Positions 34,640-44,648 of a DNA stretch of 64,000 nucleotides are shown here, one piece after another. The stretch is from Coptis chinensis (taxonomy: Eukaryota > Streptophyta > Magnoliopsida > Ranunculales > Ranunculaceae), in contig CM027381.1 of NCBI GenBank assembly GCA_015680905.1, positions 63,911,501-63,975,500 of the forward strand, read 5' to 3'. Position 1 is the first letter of the stretch; each line of letters begins with the position of its first letter. The notes beneath the pieces are model-generated. The model did no database searches. It was not told the origin of the DNA and worked only from the letters and a program-made list of their open reading frames with translations. The translations under genes and the position numbers were made by a program.

Positions 34640-35345
34640 ATAGAGTGTTTTGCTCAGGCAGAGCGTGTTGGCTTATAGAAGCGTAATGCTCATGGAGAAC
34701 GTTCTCGTATGGTCGACCCTAGAAGTATAGGTTCTCGACGAGCGAGGTTCGGAGAGGGTGTGGAGCCTATAAGCTCCAGAGAGCTATCTGCTCACGGAGA
34801 GCGTTCTCGTTTGGTCGATCCTAGAAATATAGGTCCTTGACTTGACAAAACTTGGAAGGCTGGAGCCCCCGTAAGCTCCAAAGAGTTGTTCCGCTCCACC
34901 GGGAGGCGTTCTCGTTTGGTCGATCCTAGAAATATAGGTCCTCGACTTGACAAGACTTGGAGAGGCGTGGAGCTGTAAGCTCCGAGAGTCGCTCCGCGGA
35001 GAGCGTTCTCATTTGGTCGATCCTAGAAATATAGGTCCCTCGACTTGACAAGACTTGGAGAGGCTGTGGAGCACTGTAAGCTCCGTGAGAGAGTCGTGCG
35101 CTCCGCGGAGGCGTTCTCGTTTGGTCGATCCTAGAAATATAGGTCCTCGACTTGACAAGACTTGGAGAGGCTGTGGAGCCTGTAAGCTCTAGAGAGCTGT
35201 CTGCTCACGGAGAGCGTTCTCGTTTGGTCGATCCTAGAAATATAGGTCCTCGACTTGACAAAACTTGAAGAGGCTGTGGAGCATGTAAGCTCCAGAGAGC
35301 TATCTGCTCACGGAGAGCGTATTAGCTTATGACAGCGTATTGCTC
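34640..35345. repeat. Tandem array of about 100-base units in the gypsy D 3' region
   Basis: About seven units share GCGTTCTCGTTTGGTCGATC, CTAGAAATATAGGTCC, TCGACTTGACAAGACTTGG and a palindrome-rich piece around GTAAGCTCC. Unit starts fall near 34695, 34800, 34900, 34995, 35105, 35210 and 35310 (partial). The first unit is the most diverged. Tandem repeats in the long 3' region of Tat/Ogre-type elements are known and have been proposed as a source of satellite DNA. Confidence 0.93.
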
Positions 35346-35565
35346 GCTGAAAGTGTTGGACCAGGTAAGTGTACTGGTCGTTCTTCCAGTGCGAATTATA
35401 TGACTTTTCGATGCAAGTAAATGGAGTAGATTGTAATAGGTAACATAAGAAATTTAACCTTGAGTTTATACTAAATGAAAAACGGAATATACAACATCAG
35501 TGGTTTTACTGATAAAATTTTTTCAGCAGATAAGTATTCCAAGGGCGAGGCAACAATTTCCCCTC
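35346..35565 (-). other. Sequence between integrase and tandem repeats in gypsy D
   Basis: Short AT-rich stretch just downstream (minus strand) of the integrase stop; nothing recognised. Confidence 0.4.
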
Positions 35566-36722
35566 TTAGGTTTTTATCCAGTATGCTTCATTGCCTACAA
35601 CGCGTTCAACGATGTATGGGCCTTCCCACGTAGGTGCTAATTTGGAGTCGTCTTGCGTCTTTTTTAGCACAAGATCGCCAGGCTGAAAAGATCTAGGATG
35701 CACTTGTTTATTGTAGGAGTTCTTCAGAGTTTGTTGATAAGATGCAATTCTAATGGCGGCTAAGTCACGCCGTTCTTCTAGCAAGTCGACCTCTCGTGCT
35801 AAAACGGAGTCATTGTGTCCCGTCTCTACGAACTCTGACCGAGTCGTAGTGACTGTCAGTTCGGTGGGAATTACGGCTTCTGTGCCATAACACAAGGAGA
35901 ATGGAGATTCGCCTATACTGGACCGAGCTGTGGTGCGATGAGCCCACAAAATGTTCTCCAACTGATTTGGCCATTGGCTCTTGTTCTTTTCAATTTTTTT
36001 CTTCAAATTTTCTAAGATTGCCTTGTTCTTTACCGGGCTTGACCATTACTCTGGGCGTATTGTGGAGTAGAAAATGCATGAACGATCTTCCACTTGGCTA
36101 GAAATTCTTTAACTGTTCTGCCTTTGAATTGGGGGCCATTGTCCATCACTAGTGTATGTGGCAAACCAAATCTGGTGATGATGTGAGTCCAAATGAAGTT
36201 TCTGACATGTGATTCTTTGACATGCGCTAAAGGAATGGTTTCGACCCACTTAGTGAAATAGTCGATTGCAGCTAAGACGAAGTGGAAACCAGTGCTTTTC
36301 TGTGGGATGAATGGTCCCATTATGTTCATGCCCTACATGTGAAATGGCCATGGGCTCGCTATACTGATCAACTCGCGAGCGGGTTGGACGATGTTGTGGC
36401 CAAATGTTTGGCATTTTATACACTTGAGGACGTATGCTTTGGCGTCGATCTGCATACGGGGCCAAAAGTATCCTTGGGAAATTGCTTTGTGGGCTAAAGA
36501 GCGACCTCTGGCATGATTTCCACATTCTCCTTCGTGGATTTCCGCAAAAATCAATTGACCCTGTTCTGGAGTAATGCACCGCAAGTGTAGTCCACCAGCA
36601 GATTTCCTGAATAACTTGTTATGAAGTAAGCAATAACGACGTGCCTGATATGGGATTTGCCTGGCCTTGCTACGCTCTACAGGGAGCGCGCCATGCTGGA
36701 TGTAGTCTATGATGGGCTGCAT
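35566..36722 (-). pseudogene. Integrase of gypsy D
   Basis: The minus strand runs from 36722: the zinc region IHEGECGNHARGRSLAHKAI and VLKCIKCQTFGHN (HHCC type); then core GMNIMGPFIPQ at 36329, where the first catalytic Asp is Asn (36326-36324); the second Asp in TLVMDNGPQFKG is present. The expected Glu after SNGQA (about 36040) falls in a frameshift with a TAA. Reading resumes AILENLKKKIEKNKS, ILWAHRTTARSSIGESPFSL and the C-terminal GPYIVERVVGNEAYWIKT. Integrase would join element DNA to the host genome. This copy lacks two of three catalytic residues in frame. Confidence 0.88.
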
Positions 36723-36728
36723 CCATGT

Positions 36729-37740
36729 TTAACTCAACTGATTGGCAGAGAGAGGGAATAGATCGCTTATTGCTAGGGCGTGCTCGACTTGGTACGCAGG
36801 TCGGTCAACTACTTCAATGAATAGTTGTCTTGGGACGCAGTTCGGTGTTTGAGTGGCTAAGTAAGCTAAACTGTCCGCGTGATGGTTCTTGTCACGCAAA
36901 AAATGATGTATGGTAGCTTTCTTAAAAGAAGGCAGTAAATGATGAACGACTTGAAGATATTTCGAAAGGTTACCTTCATGGGTAGTGTACTCTTTTGCAA
37001 CCTGGCGAACAACCAGTTGCGAGTCACTAAAGACTTGGAGTTCCTTTACACTGAGCTGTAGCGCCATACGAAGTCCCATGATCAATGCTTCGTACTCCGC
37101 CTCATTGTTGGAAGTTGTGAAGTCGATTCGAACTGACTTCTCTACCATAGTTCCATCGGGTGACACTAAGACGACCCCTATCCAACTCCCGCCAGGGTTG
37201 CTAGAGCCATCTACAAAGAGAGACCAGATTGATTTGATACGTTCCTTTGTGTCTGCGAGCTCCATTTCTGGTTCCCAATTTGGGTCATCGATAGGGAAAT
37301 CTGCTAGGAAATCTGCGACGACTTGACCTTTCTGAGAAGTTCGAGGTACGAACTCCATGTGGTGTTCGTCGAGCTCTTCAGCCCATACTGCCATATGAGT
37401 AGTCTTGTTTTCTTTGTGGAAGATTTTCTTCAAGGGGAGGTCGGTAAGTACTTTGATCAGATGTGCTTGAAAGTACGGCCTGAATTTTCTTGCCGAATAC
37501 AACAAAGCAAGTACGGCTCTTCCAAGCAAAGAATAATTATTTTCGGCTGGCGTGAGCGTCTTACTTGTAAAGTAGATCGGTTTTTCTGAGTTGTTCTCCT
37601 CTTTGAAGAGAACTGAGCTGATGGAGTCTGATATTGCCAGATAGAGCCCCAGTGCTTCTCCATCTGTTGGTTTGGCTAAGACGGGAGGCGTGGTGAGGTA
37701 CTCTTTGAGAGTGGCGAATGCTTGGTGGCATTGATCGTTC
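36729..37740 (-). pseudogene. RNase H and second (archaeal-type) RNase H of gypsy D
   Basis: The first RNase H is split. ALGLYLAISDSISSVLFKEE lies upstream (about 37665-37605). The 37529-36729 frame gives LLGRAVLALLYSARKFRPYF and LPLKKIFHKENKTTHMAVWA. The second domain follows in the same frame: SIWSLFVDGSSNPGGSWIGV (first Asp), TTSNNEAEYEALIMGLRMAL (Glu), LQVFSDSQLVVRQV (Asp) and FLRDKNHHADSLAYLAT. All four positions of an archaeal-type RNase H active site are visible. Possession of both domains is diagnostic of the Tat lineage among plant gypsy elements. Confidence 0.88.
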
Positions 37741-37748
37741 CATAAGAA

Positions 37749-39326
37749 CTACTCGCCTTTTTTGAGGAGTTGTAGGAATGGTCGGCACTTGTCTGATGCC
37801 CTGGATATGAATCGGTTGAGTGCAGCGACCATGCCTGACAACTTCTGTATCTGTTTCTTTGTCTGTGGATCGGGCATGTCTAAGAATGCTCGGATTTGGT
37901 CTGGATTTTCTTCGATCCCTTGCTGTGACACCTGATATCCTAGAAACTTTCTGAAGGATGCTCTAAAGAGGCATTTCTCTGGGTTCAGCTTCATTCGAGT
38001 TCGGCGTAACTTGGAGAACGCTTGCTCAAGGTAAGTGAGGTGGTCACCTGCTTTCTTGCTTTTGACGACCATGTCGTCGATGTAAACCTCCATGGTATCT
38101 CTTAACATGTCCTGGAACATGTCAGTTACTAGATGTTGATACGTCGCTCCAGCGTTCTTAAGGCTGAACGGGAGGACGTTGTAGCAATAAATTCCTTGCT
38201 CTATAATGAACGAGGTCTTCTCTTGATCCTCCTCAGCGAGTGGGATTTGGTTGTATCCGCTGTACGCGTCCATGAAGGAGAGAAGTTCATGACCACAGGT
38301 TTGGTCGACAAGTCGGTCAATGCGAGGTAGGGGAAAACTATCTTTCGGTGTTTCTTGATTTACATTCGTGAAATCGACGCATAGGCGAACTGTTCCATTC
38401 TTTTTGGGAACTGCGACGATGTTAGCGATCCAGTCTGGATAGTCTACCTTTCTGATGAAACCGACTTGCTTGAGTTTGTCGACCTTGTCGTTGATGGCTT
38501 TCTGAAATCGCAGGGATAGTCGGCGAGGCCGTTGGCGAACTGGTCTAGCATTGGGATTTACATTTAATCTATGACATGCTACATTAGGATCTATTCCGGG
38601 CACATCTATATACGACCAAGCAAAAACATCTTTATTCATGGATAAGAATTTTACAAGCTGGGCCTTGACTATGGGGTCAAGATTAGCCCCTACATAGACG
38701 AACTTGGGGTCGTCTTCTATTCCTAAATTCACACGCTCTTTTTCTGCAGCTGGGGGTGCTGCGTCTAATGGCGATGTTTCTTCTGGCGATTTGATCTCTA
38801 AGACTGCTTTATCGCTATGAGAGACGGTGTGATTGACAGCTGAGGTTGGAGCGACCTCTGTGGCGACGACAACAGGGGTAGGCGTGATCTTTGGAACCGG
38901 GGCTGGTTGCATGATACTTGATGGTGCGACTTCTTGGGTCGCAAATGGTGGCACGACAACATCTGATGCGACCTCTGGGGCTTTGATCGATGGAACAACG
39001 GATACTGGATTGACGTCTGAGGTCTTGGCTGGTGAAGTAATGACTAGTGGAGCGATTGCGAGCGTCTGAACAGGAGAGAAGGTCTTCTTGCTGGAGCCCC
39101 CAGCGTTCTGCGGTGTAGTTTGGACTTTGACTCCAGCAACTAAGTAGTTTGCCATTGTATAACTGGTGGGCTCGTGCTTTGTGTGGATTGGTACAGTGGC
39201 GGTCTTACTTGCTGATAGGATTTGATTACAATGATACGCTTCGAGTTGATTGCTGCGAAGTTCCATCATTCCTCTAGGACCTGGAAAACGGAGAACTTGA
39301 TGCAATATTGACGGTACAGCTTGCAT
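37749..39326 (-). CDS. Reverse transcriptase ORF of gypsy D
   Basis: A 525-codon frame. The first half is a Pro/Thr/Val-rich linker (VQTTPQNAGGSSKK to about residue 190), followed by DPKFVYVGANLDPIVKAQ and RT: VRQRPRRLSLRFQKAINDKV, KKNGTVRLCVDFTNVNQETP, LLSFMDAYSGYNQIPLAEED, YNVLPFSLKNAGATYQHLV, and the catalytic MEVYIDDMVVKSKKAGDH. The YIDD active site is intact. It ends at a stop right after RASDKCRPFLQLLKKGE, where RNase H should begin; in an active element pol would continue. RT copies element RNA into DNA. Confidence 0.9.
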   Translation of the reverse strand: MQAVPSILHQVLRFPGPRGMMELRSNQLEAYHCNQILSASKTATVPIHTKHEPTSYTMANYLVAGVKVQTTPQNAGGSSKKTFSPVQTLAIAPLVITSPAKTSDVNPVSVVPSIKAPEVASDVVVPPFATQEVAPSSIMQPAPVPKITPTPVVVATEVAPTSAVNHTVSHSDKAVLEIKSPEETSPLDAAPPAAEKERVNLGIEDDPKFVYVGANLDPIVKAQLVKFLSMNKDVFAWSYIDVPGIDPNVACHRLNVNPNARPVRQRPRRLSLRFQKAINDKVDKLKQVGFIRKVDYPDWIANIVAVPKKNGTVRLCVDFTNVNQETPKDSFPLPRIDRLVDQTCGHELLSFMDAYSGYNQIPLAEEDQEKTSFIIEQGIYCYNVLPFSLKNAGATYQHLVTDMFQDMLRDTMEVYIDDMVVKSKKAGDHLTYLEQAFSKLRRTRMKLNPEKCLFRASFRKFLGYQVSQQGIEENPDQIRAFLDMPDPQTKKQIQKLSGMVAALNRFISRASDKCRPFLQLLKKGE

Positions 39327-39341
39327 TTGATGGATCCAATG

Positions 39342-39770
39342 CTATCCTAGTATGGCATTGTAGGATGACTTGATGTCTAGAACGCTGAAGCGTATATTGC
39401 AGCTGACTTTGTCTTCTCTAGACCCTACCGATACTGGGAGTATGATGTCACCGACAGGGTCGGCCCTGGAGCCATTGAACCCGTAAAGGGGGGCAATCGG
39501 ATCTATGAGGATTGATTTGGGTAAGCTCATCTCTTGAATGGTGTGGTAGAACAAAATGTCGCACGAACTCCCAGGGTCGATCAGGACACGCTTGACTGTC
39601 CAGTCGCTAATCTTGACATGGACGACAAGTGCGTCGTTGTGAGGGAGGCAGACCTTGTTGAGGTCGGGCTCTGTGAAAATGATATCTCCTGTGTTGCGAC
39701 CTGAGCTTCGCGGGGCATGTGCTGCCTGTGAAGTGAAATGATACACTTCCTAAAGAGCGCCGACACGACG
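39342..39770 (-). pseudogene. Aspartic protease of gypsy D
   Basis: IIFTEPDLNKVCLPHNDALV and VKRVLIDPGSSCDILFYHTI; the active site is DPGSS where DTGSS is usual, so the catalytic Asp is present but Thr is Pro. YGFNGSRADPVGDIILPVSV and SSYNAILG follow, typical of the Tat/Ogre protease. A stop follows AILG, before the RT frame. Confidence 0.83.
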
Positions 39771-40003
39771 TCTTTTCTCTCTGGAGGAGGTTACAAAATC
39801 ATCTGGGAAAGTAATCATATGAATGGTTCTAGCATTGTCGCGATCTGACGAGTGCGTTTATCCGCCGGCGAACGGTCTCCGACGCCCCCTCTGCTTTGAG
39901 GGCGAGCTTGAACCTCTTGGCGGTTATGGCGAGGCGGAGATCGACTGTGTACTCGGCAAGCCATAAGTCTATGGCGCAAGTCTCCGTCAGGAATGTTGGT
40001 GTA
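39771..40003 (-). other. Gag-protease junction of gypsy D
   Basis: Only short broken frames; expected linker between gag and protease. Confidence 0.4.
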
Positions 40004-40904
40004 CTATTTTATATGATCAGCTTCCACGAGGTCCTGGAGATAGTGCTTAAGCCCCCAGCACGCATTGGTTTCATGGCATTTTGCTTTGTGGAATGCGTAG
40101 TAGGGCTTGTCAGGTCGATCTATTGGTTGCCTCACATCTGGTCGGAAATATGAGGCTCCCTGGATCTTGTCCAGTATGTAACTGGGGGAGCGTGTCAAGA
40201 CAGCGAACTCTCTGCTATTGTCCGGTCGGGTACCTGCCTTTGGTGAAAGCAACCTGGACCGCTTCTTGGCACGCGGGGTGTGATCAGAGATCGCTGCCAT
40301 CTCCTGGTCCTCGGCTAAGCCATGGAGCTTCAAACTTTCTTGCAATTTAATATACTTGTCTACCCGAGCGTCGCATACCGAGCAAGCGTTTACGCGCGTT
40401 TTTCATCAATGATCCGGAGAGGTCGGTCGATACGCGACTCGACAAAGCGTTAGAAAATGCCAAAGGGCAAAAGACTCTTCGGGGCCGCTTTCCATACATA
40501 TGATTCGGTTCCTTGAACCGTCCTAAGAATTGGCGAATGGTTTCATCTTCCCTGAATGATAGCTGGAATAGTGAGTCAAGATCCGCTTTCTTTCGTCTGT
40601 TGTGCACGTATTGACTAGAAAACAGATCAGTAAGTTGTTCAAAAGTTTTGATAGAATCAGACTCAAGTGAGAAGAACCAATCAAGTGCGCCATCCTTGAG
40701 ACTGGCTGGAAATAATCGACAGTGAAGGTGATCAAACTCGGGTGAACTGTAGAGCGCCAGACTTTGAATGTAGCGAGCCACATCTTTGCCGATCAGCACG
40801 CGGCCGCCATCGCATATCGGGAAACGTGGCTGGATAAAATCTTGAGGAGAGGGTTTATTGAGGACCTCGGCACTGAACGGAGACGCGCGGTATGTCTTGA
40901 GCAT
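40004..40904 (-). pseudogene. Gag of gypsy D
   Basis: 40904-40347 contains the retrotransposon gag domain: PRFPICDGGRVLIGKDVARY, FPASLKDGALDWFFSLESDS, FEQLTDLFSSQYVHN and LFQLSFREDETIRQFLGRF. Reading continues in 40345-40004 with KKRSRLLSPKAGT, KPYYAFHKAKCHETNACWGL and LQDLVEADHI, a region that in Tat elements carries CxxH-type residues before the protease. A stop at about 40346 separates the two parts. Confidence 0.85.
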
Positions 40905-41208
40905 TTTTTGAACAATCTGGGTCGCATCCTTTCTTACTGCACTCTGGCCGATCCTTTGCGATAATTCGTTAATCTGTTAATTAACTTCGTTGATGCCGTT
41001 CGATGGCGTTACCGACCGGGTTGTTGGTAAGCATCTACTTGTGCTCGTAAAAGCAAAGATTTTCTTGCCTGAAAGGAAATGCTCTCGTTTGTTAATCCCA
41101 GCTGGTTTGCAAGGTTTTGAACTTGAGCTTCGAGGCTTGCCATGCTTCATGGGCTTGAGAATCGTTGGTTTTTGAGTTGTGTGAGAGTGGTTTCTCAAGT
41201 AATCGAGA
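40905..41208 (-). other. 5' leader of gypsy D
   Basis: Sequence between primer-binding site and gag; no supported gene. Confidence 0.5.
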
Positions 41209-41222
41209 CCACGATCTCGCCA
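41209..41222 (-). promoter_or_regulatory. Primer-binding site of gypsy D
   Basis: The minus strand reads TGGCGAGATCGTGG one base after the LTR end ACA. It starts TGG as required to pair with a tRNA CCA end, but is not the TGGCGCCG type of elements A and G. It extends into GTCTCG, making an imperfect palindrome (CGAGATCGTGGTCTCG). The tRNA used is not known; an arginine tRNA is conceivable. Confidence 0.65.
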
Positions 41223-41223
41223 A

Positions 41224-41747
41224 TGTAAAGGTGTGTTTTGGTTTTTCTTTACATGCAATGGAAGAGAGGAGGATGGGTTTGGGTTTTGGAGAGACCGAGT
41301 TCGCTAATGAGTGAGCTACCTACGTATCTTCTCTTGATTTTAAGGGGAGAGAAGAATCAGGTCTCACGTAGTTCAAGTAGGTGGTATTTATAGGCCTAAA
41401 GGAGTGTTGATCCTTGAGACACGTGTACCCTCTTGTACATATGTAGGGTGGAGATTATGAATGTGTGTTGGGTTGGTTTTAGTAGGGATTGTGTGCTGAT
41501 TGGGAGTTGGTGCGGTAGTCCATATTTCTCGGTGATGGGATGTAAAAGTAAGATTTTGGTGATGATTACATCTGGTGGTGTGTGTTTTTATCTGAGGCGT
41601 TCTGTCTCCAGTCTTTTATTCGTCTTTTAAATGTACCACCTACATGAAGGGAGCTGCTCACAGATCGGTCTTGGAGGTCGATGTCCTAAGTTCGCTTATG
41701 CTTCGCGCGTGTGCAATATTCCTTAATGAGAATATTACTCCCCTACA
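41224..41747 (-). repeat. 5' LTR of gypsy D (right copy)
   Basis: 524 bases, pairs with 28857-29398; followed by target duplication CACTT (41748-41752). Confidence 0.9.
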
Positions 41748-41846
41748 CACTTCTTCGTTAAATATGCTACCTAGTTGATTCTCACTAGAGAATCACACTT
41801 TTAAATTATAGGAATTATTTTAATTTAATACTTAATTTATATGCAG

Positions 41847-41924
41847 AATGCTTGGTCAGGTGGATACATTGCTGGATCAAGCATTGGAGCACTAGCTACT
41901 TCTCGCAAGGACAAAAGTGTATGA
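41847..41924 (+). pseudogene. HI0933/YhiN-type oxidoreductase, last exon
   Basis: Acceptor TATGCAG at 41846 is followed by NAWSGGYIAGSSIGALATSR and then KDKSV and TGA (41922-41924). NAWSGGYIAG directly continues GGFNFQ of exon 10 (28519-28560) in phase and is the conserved FAD-contacting end of this family. The last intron was enlarged to about 13.3 kb by element D. Confidence 0.88.
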
Positions 41925-43041
41925 TGCAGGTAAATGGAATGTACCATTTTTGCATAGGGAAAGATGCCAGTATGAGAAAATTTTGGTGGGTACTGAACTA
42001 CTGGTGCATCATCCATGAAGTGGCGAACACCTTCGTTGCAACTGATTGCAAAGTGCAAATAGCAAGTGTGGAAAATGTGGGGTGCAAGCATGTGGTCTCT
42101 TTGCAGATTTATGAAATTGTGCAAAAGAAAAATAAAATAAAAAAGGAAATCATCTCTCTTTGTATACACATTCGCTTTCTGAAGGACATAATCTGGGGAA
42201 AAAATAACATAGAAGATATTCCATTATCAAATTAACCTAATAGGCCGTATTAAGTAGCAGACTTCTCGTTTTCACGCTTGAAATTTAGAGAAGGTTTAGT
42301 TAACTCCCTCGATTTATCTTGTGTTAGAATTCAGTGTATAATACTTACGATATATATAGTCATTTTTTTTGTCTTTTGGAATGGTAAATCAGAAGAAAAA
42401 TGACAGATCTACATTGTGCAACTCAAGATCAAACAAACCCAAACTAAAACAACCAGAAATAAAACTAAAATCAACCAGAAATAAAAGAAGTTACATAGTC
42501 TTCCTTAATGTGCTTATGCAGTTCAATAGACTTGGACTAGGTTGGGCGCAAGCCCAAAATTTTCTAATTTTCTCCTATAATTATTTAAAAAAAAAATGGG
42601 CTGCCAGGAGCTAAGACGAAGTCTTGGCCTCTTGGGGGATAAAGGCTTTCACCTTTTGTACCTATGCGTAAAGCTGGTAACAGAAGTACAGAACCTTCTC
42701 AAGGAAACCATGCATGATGATTATGTTCAACGGAAAATTATTAGATCCTTCGACTAATATTGGTAAACAATGCTTGAGAAAACTTAATCACTCAATACGT
42801 GACATTTGTTCTTTGAGAGATCCCATGCCAAAACATGTAAAGATTACATTTGGTAAGAAATCCAGTTACAGCATCAGCTCTGAGCATAAAACACAGTTCA
42901 ATAAATTCTATACAAGAAATTCACCGGGTAACTAAATTACAAATTCTAGGCAAACCGATGCCGGCTCTCACAATTCTGTCTGTCAACCAAAACTACGGGG
43001 ATTCCCATTCATACCCTTAATAAGGAAGTGATCTGGGTTGT
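41925..43041. other. Spacer between the convergent oxidoreductase and MED22 genes
   Basis: Contains the 3' ends of both host genes. No further gene is supported. A stretch near 42540-42680 (GGGCGCAAGCCC, AAGTCTTGGCCTCTTGGGG) looks repeat-derived but was not identified. Confidence 0.5.
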
Positions 43042-43293
43042 TCACTTATCTCCCATTTCGAATTTGTTAGTTCTCTGGATAGAAGAGTAGTAATGGGATT
43101 CAAGTTCTTTTAGGCTAGCAGCAGCCTCCTCTCCAATTCTAGCCAACATGCAGTCTGTTCTCCGCCTGCTGGAGTGCTGGTTGAACTCAATGGTACGCTG
43201 CTCTACATGTTCGTTGAGAGATGCAAAACCCGAAAAGATAGCTGTCTGCTTCAGCTCTGAAACCAACTTTAGAAGTGTGTCTACCGCCTGAAC
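43042..43293 (-). CDS. MED22: Mediator complex subunit 22 (MED22), terminal exon
   Basis: After acceptor AACAG the minus strand encodes [79 protein letters not shown] and MGDK, then a stop (83 codons). I recognise this as the C-terminal half of plant MED22, a small (about 150 residue) head-module subunit of Mediator that links transcription factors to RNA polymerase II in the nucleus. Phase joins exactly to exon 52215-52280. One short stretch (HSSRRR) departs from the family's usual acidic wording and may reflect compensating frameshifts. The gene may be real but heavily invaded, or a recent pseudogene. Confidence 0.85.
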   Translation of the reverse strand, partial: VQAVDTLLKLVSELKQTAIFSGFASLNEHVEQRTIEFNQHSSRRRTDCMLARIGEEAAASLKELESHYYSSIQRTNKFEMGDK

Positions 43294-43982
43294 CTGTTTT
43301 CATTTCAGTGGATATATAGTTTTCACACAGCTTCACATATAAGATGAAATGATTCAGAAGGGTGATTAATTTAAAACTGCTATTGTTATTGGTATCCTGT
43401 TCCGCATAAAGTACAAAACCATTCAGCACAATTTTATGGGGAAAGTGCACTAGGTGAGGCGTAAAGTGCCATTCCAGTTCACATGGCTGCAAATGCAGTA
43501 GGGATGTGACATCTATTCATGATTTAGTGAAAGAACAAACTCCCATGATGCATGTTAGTCATCTGAACTAACAGGCAGAAGCCCCACTGGAAGATTGAGT
43601 AAAGAGTAAGAGAGGGGAACCCCCAAAATAGAGGCTAAAGTAATAATGAAAAAATATGATAAAGAAGGCGGCTAACATAGTTCGCTAAGCGATTGTGGGC
43701 ACTAGCCCAATTTTTTCCATATGCAGTTCAATAGTCTCAGTGCTGAAAGGTAAACCGGGACAAAGTCGTTTCAAATGCTCCCACAGGTTAAAGTAACAGT
43801 TATGTTCCGTATGATGACACTATTCACAAGTCCATCACAAATTTCTTCTGATTAAAATGCAATGTCCCAGTCACCATTTTATCTTGAGTATCCAAATTCC
43901 GGACTCTCAATGTGCGGGGAAATGCTGGTCTTTAGTTAGAGTGTTAGACCAAGGTTATGCTTCAACAGACTGCTATGGAATC
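43294..43982 (-). other. MED22 intron, left part
   Basis: Intron sequence between the terminal exon and Copia element E; ends with target duplication GAATC (43978-43982). No gene is supported. Confidence 0.5.
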
Positions 43983-44648
43983 TGTTGGAAATAAGGTTGG
44001 ATAGACGCCCACCAAGATAAGGATAAACCACTGAGTATAGGACTCTATCCTATCAGATATTAGATGAGTATAGGATTTTATCCTATCGATATTGGGATTA
44101 GATGATATATGACTCTATCCTATCCGATATTAGATGAAGTATAGGACTCTATCCTATCGATATTAGATGAGTATATGATTCTATCCTATCTGATATTAGA
44201 TGAGTATAGGACTCTATCCTATCCAATATTGAGGAGGTGGGAACCTCTATAAATAGACCCCTCACCTCTCACATATTAATCATCCTAACAACAAGAAAAG
44301 CTCTCTCTCCTTTAATGGCAAAATCCAACATTTTCTAAAGTAGAAGCCCGGTAATTTGTGGAGATTCCATAGGTGGTATCCTCCCTAGCCATTGTCGGGC
44401 TCTTGGTTCTTGGTTCGTGAAAAAAGGTTGCTTCCCGTTCGAGGTTGGAACTTGACTCCAGCAAAGTTAAGAAGAAGAAGATCTTGAGTGTGCCAAGAAC
44501 ATCTTCTCCTGTAGATCAAAGCTTGGAACTTCAAATTGAAAGCTGTGACTACGATCTTCTGTTTCCGCTGCGCTATTTTATACATGTGGTATAACGTAAT
44601 TGTATATATCGTAGGAATCATGCATGAGATATTGATAAGAATCATACA
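43983..44648 (+). repeat. Left (5') LTR of Copia E with internal subrepeats
   Basis: Contains about six copies (44030-44235) of a unit of about 30 bases reading GAGTATAGGACTCTATCC then TATCNGATATTAGAT. TATAAATAGACCCC near 44255 is a good TATA region. It is followed by TTGGCATCGAGCC, a changed version of the initiator tRNA primer site TGGTATCAGAGCC. Confidence 0.92.

Larger units (their letters stand above)
28857..41747 (-). mobile_element. Complete Tat-lineage Ty3/gypsy retrotransposon D in the last oxidoreductase intron
   Basis: LTRs at 28857-29398 and 41224-41747 share TGTAAAGGTGTGTTTTGG at one end and CCCCTACA at the other. Both flanks carry the pentamer CACTT (28852-28856 and 41748-41752). 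Pol is on the minus strand, so the right LTR is 5'. The primer-binding site (41209-41222) and a polypurine tract beside the left LTR agree. Minus-strand order: gag, protease, RT, RNase H, second RNase H, integrase. Between integrase and 3' LTR lie tandem repeats and two genes on the opposite strand. A second RNase H, a long 3' region and antisense ORFs are known Tat-lineage traits. Confidence 0.92.

Noticed and set aside
34640..35345. CRISPR-like regularly spaced repeats
   Set aside because: The repeats are head-to-tail with no unique spacers, in a plant retrotransposon.
42590..42690. tRNA-derived SINE
   Set aside because: AAGTCTTGGCCTCTTGGGG recalls an A box, but no B box or A-rich tail was found.
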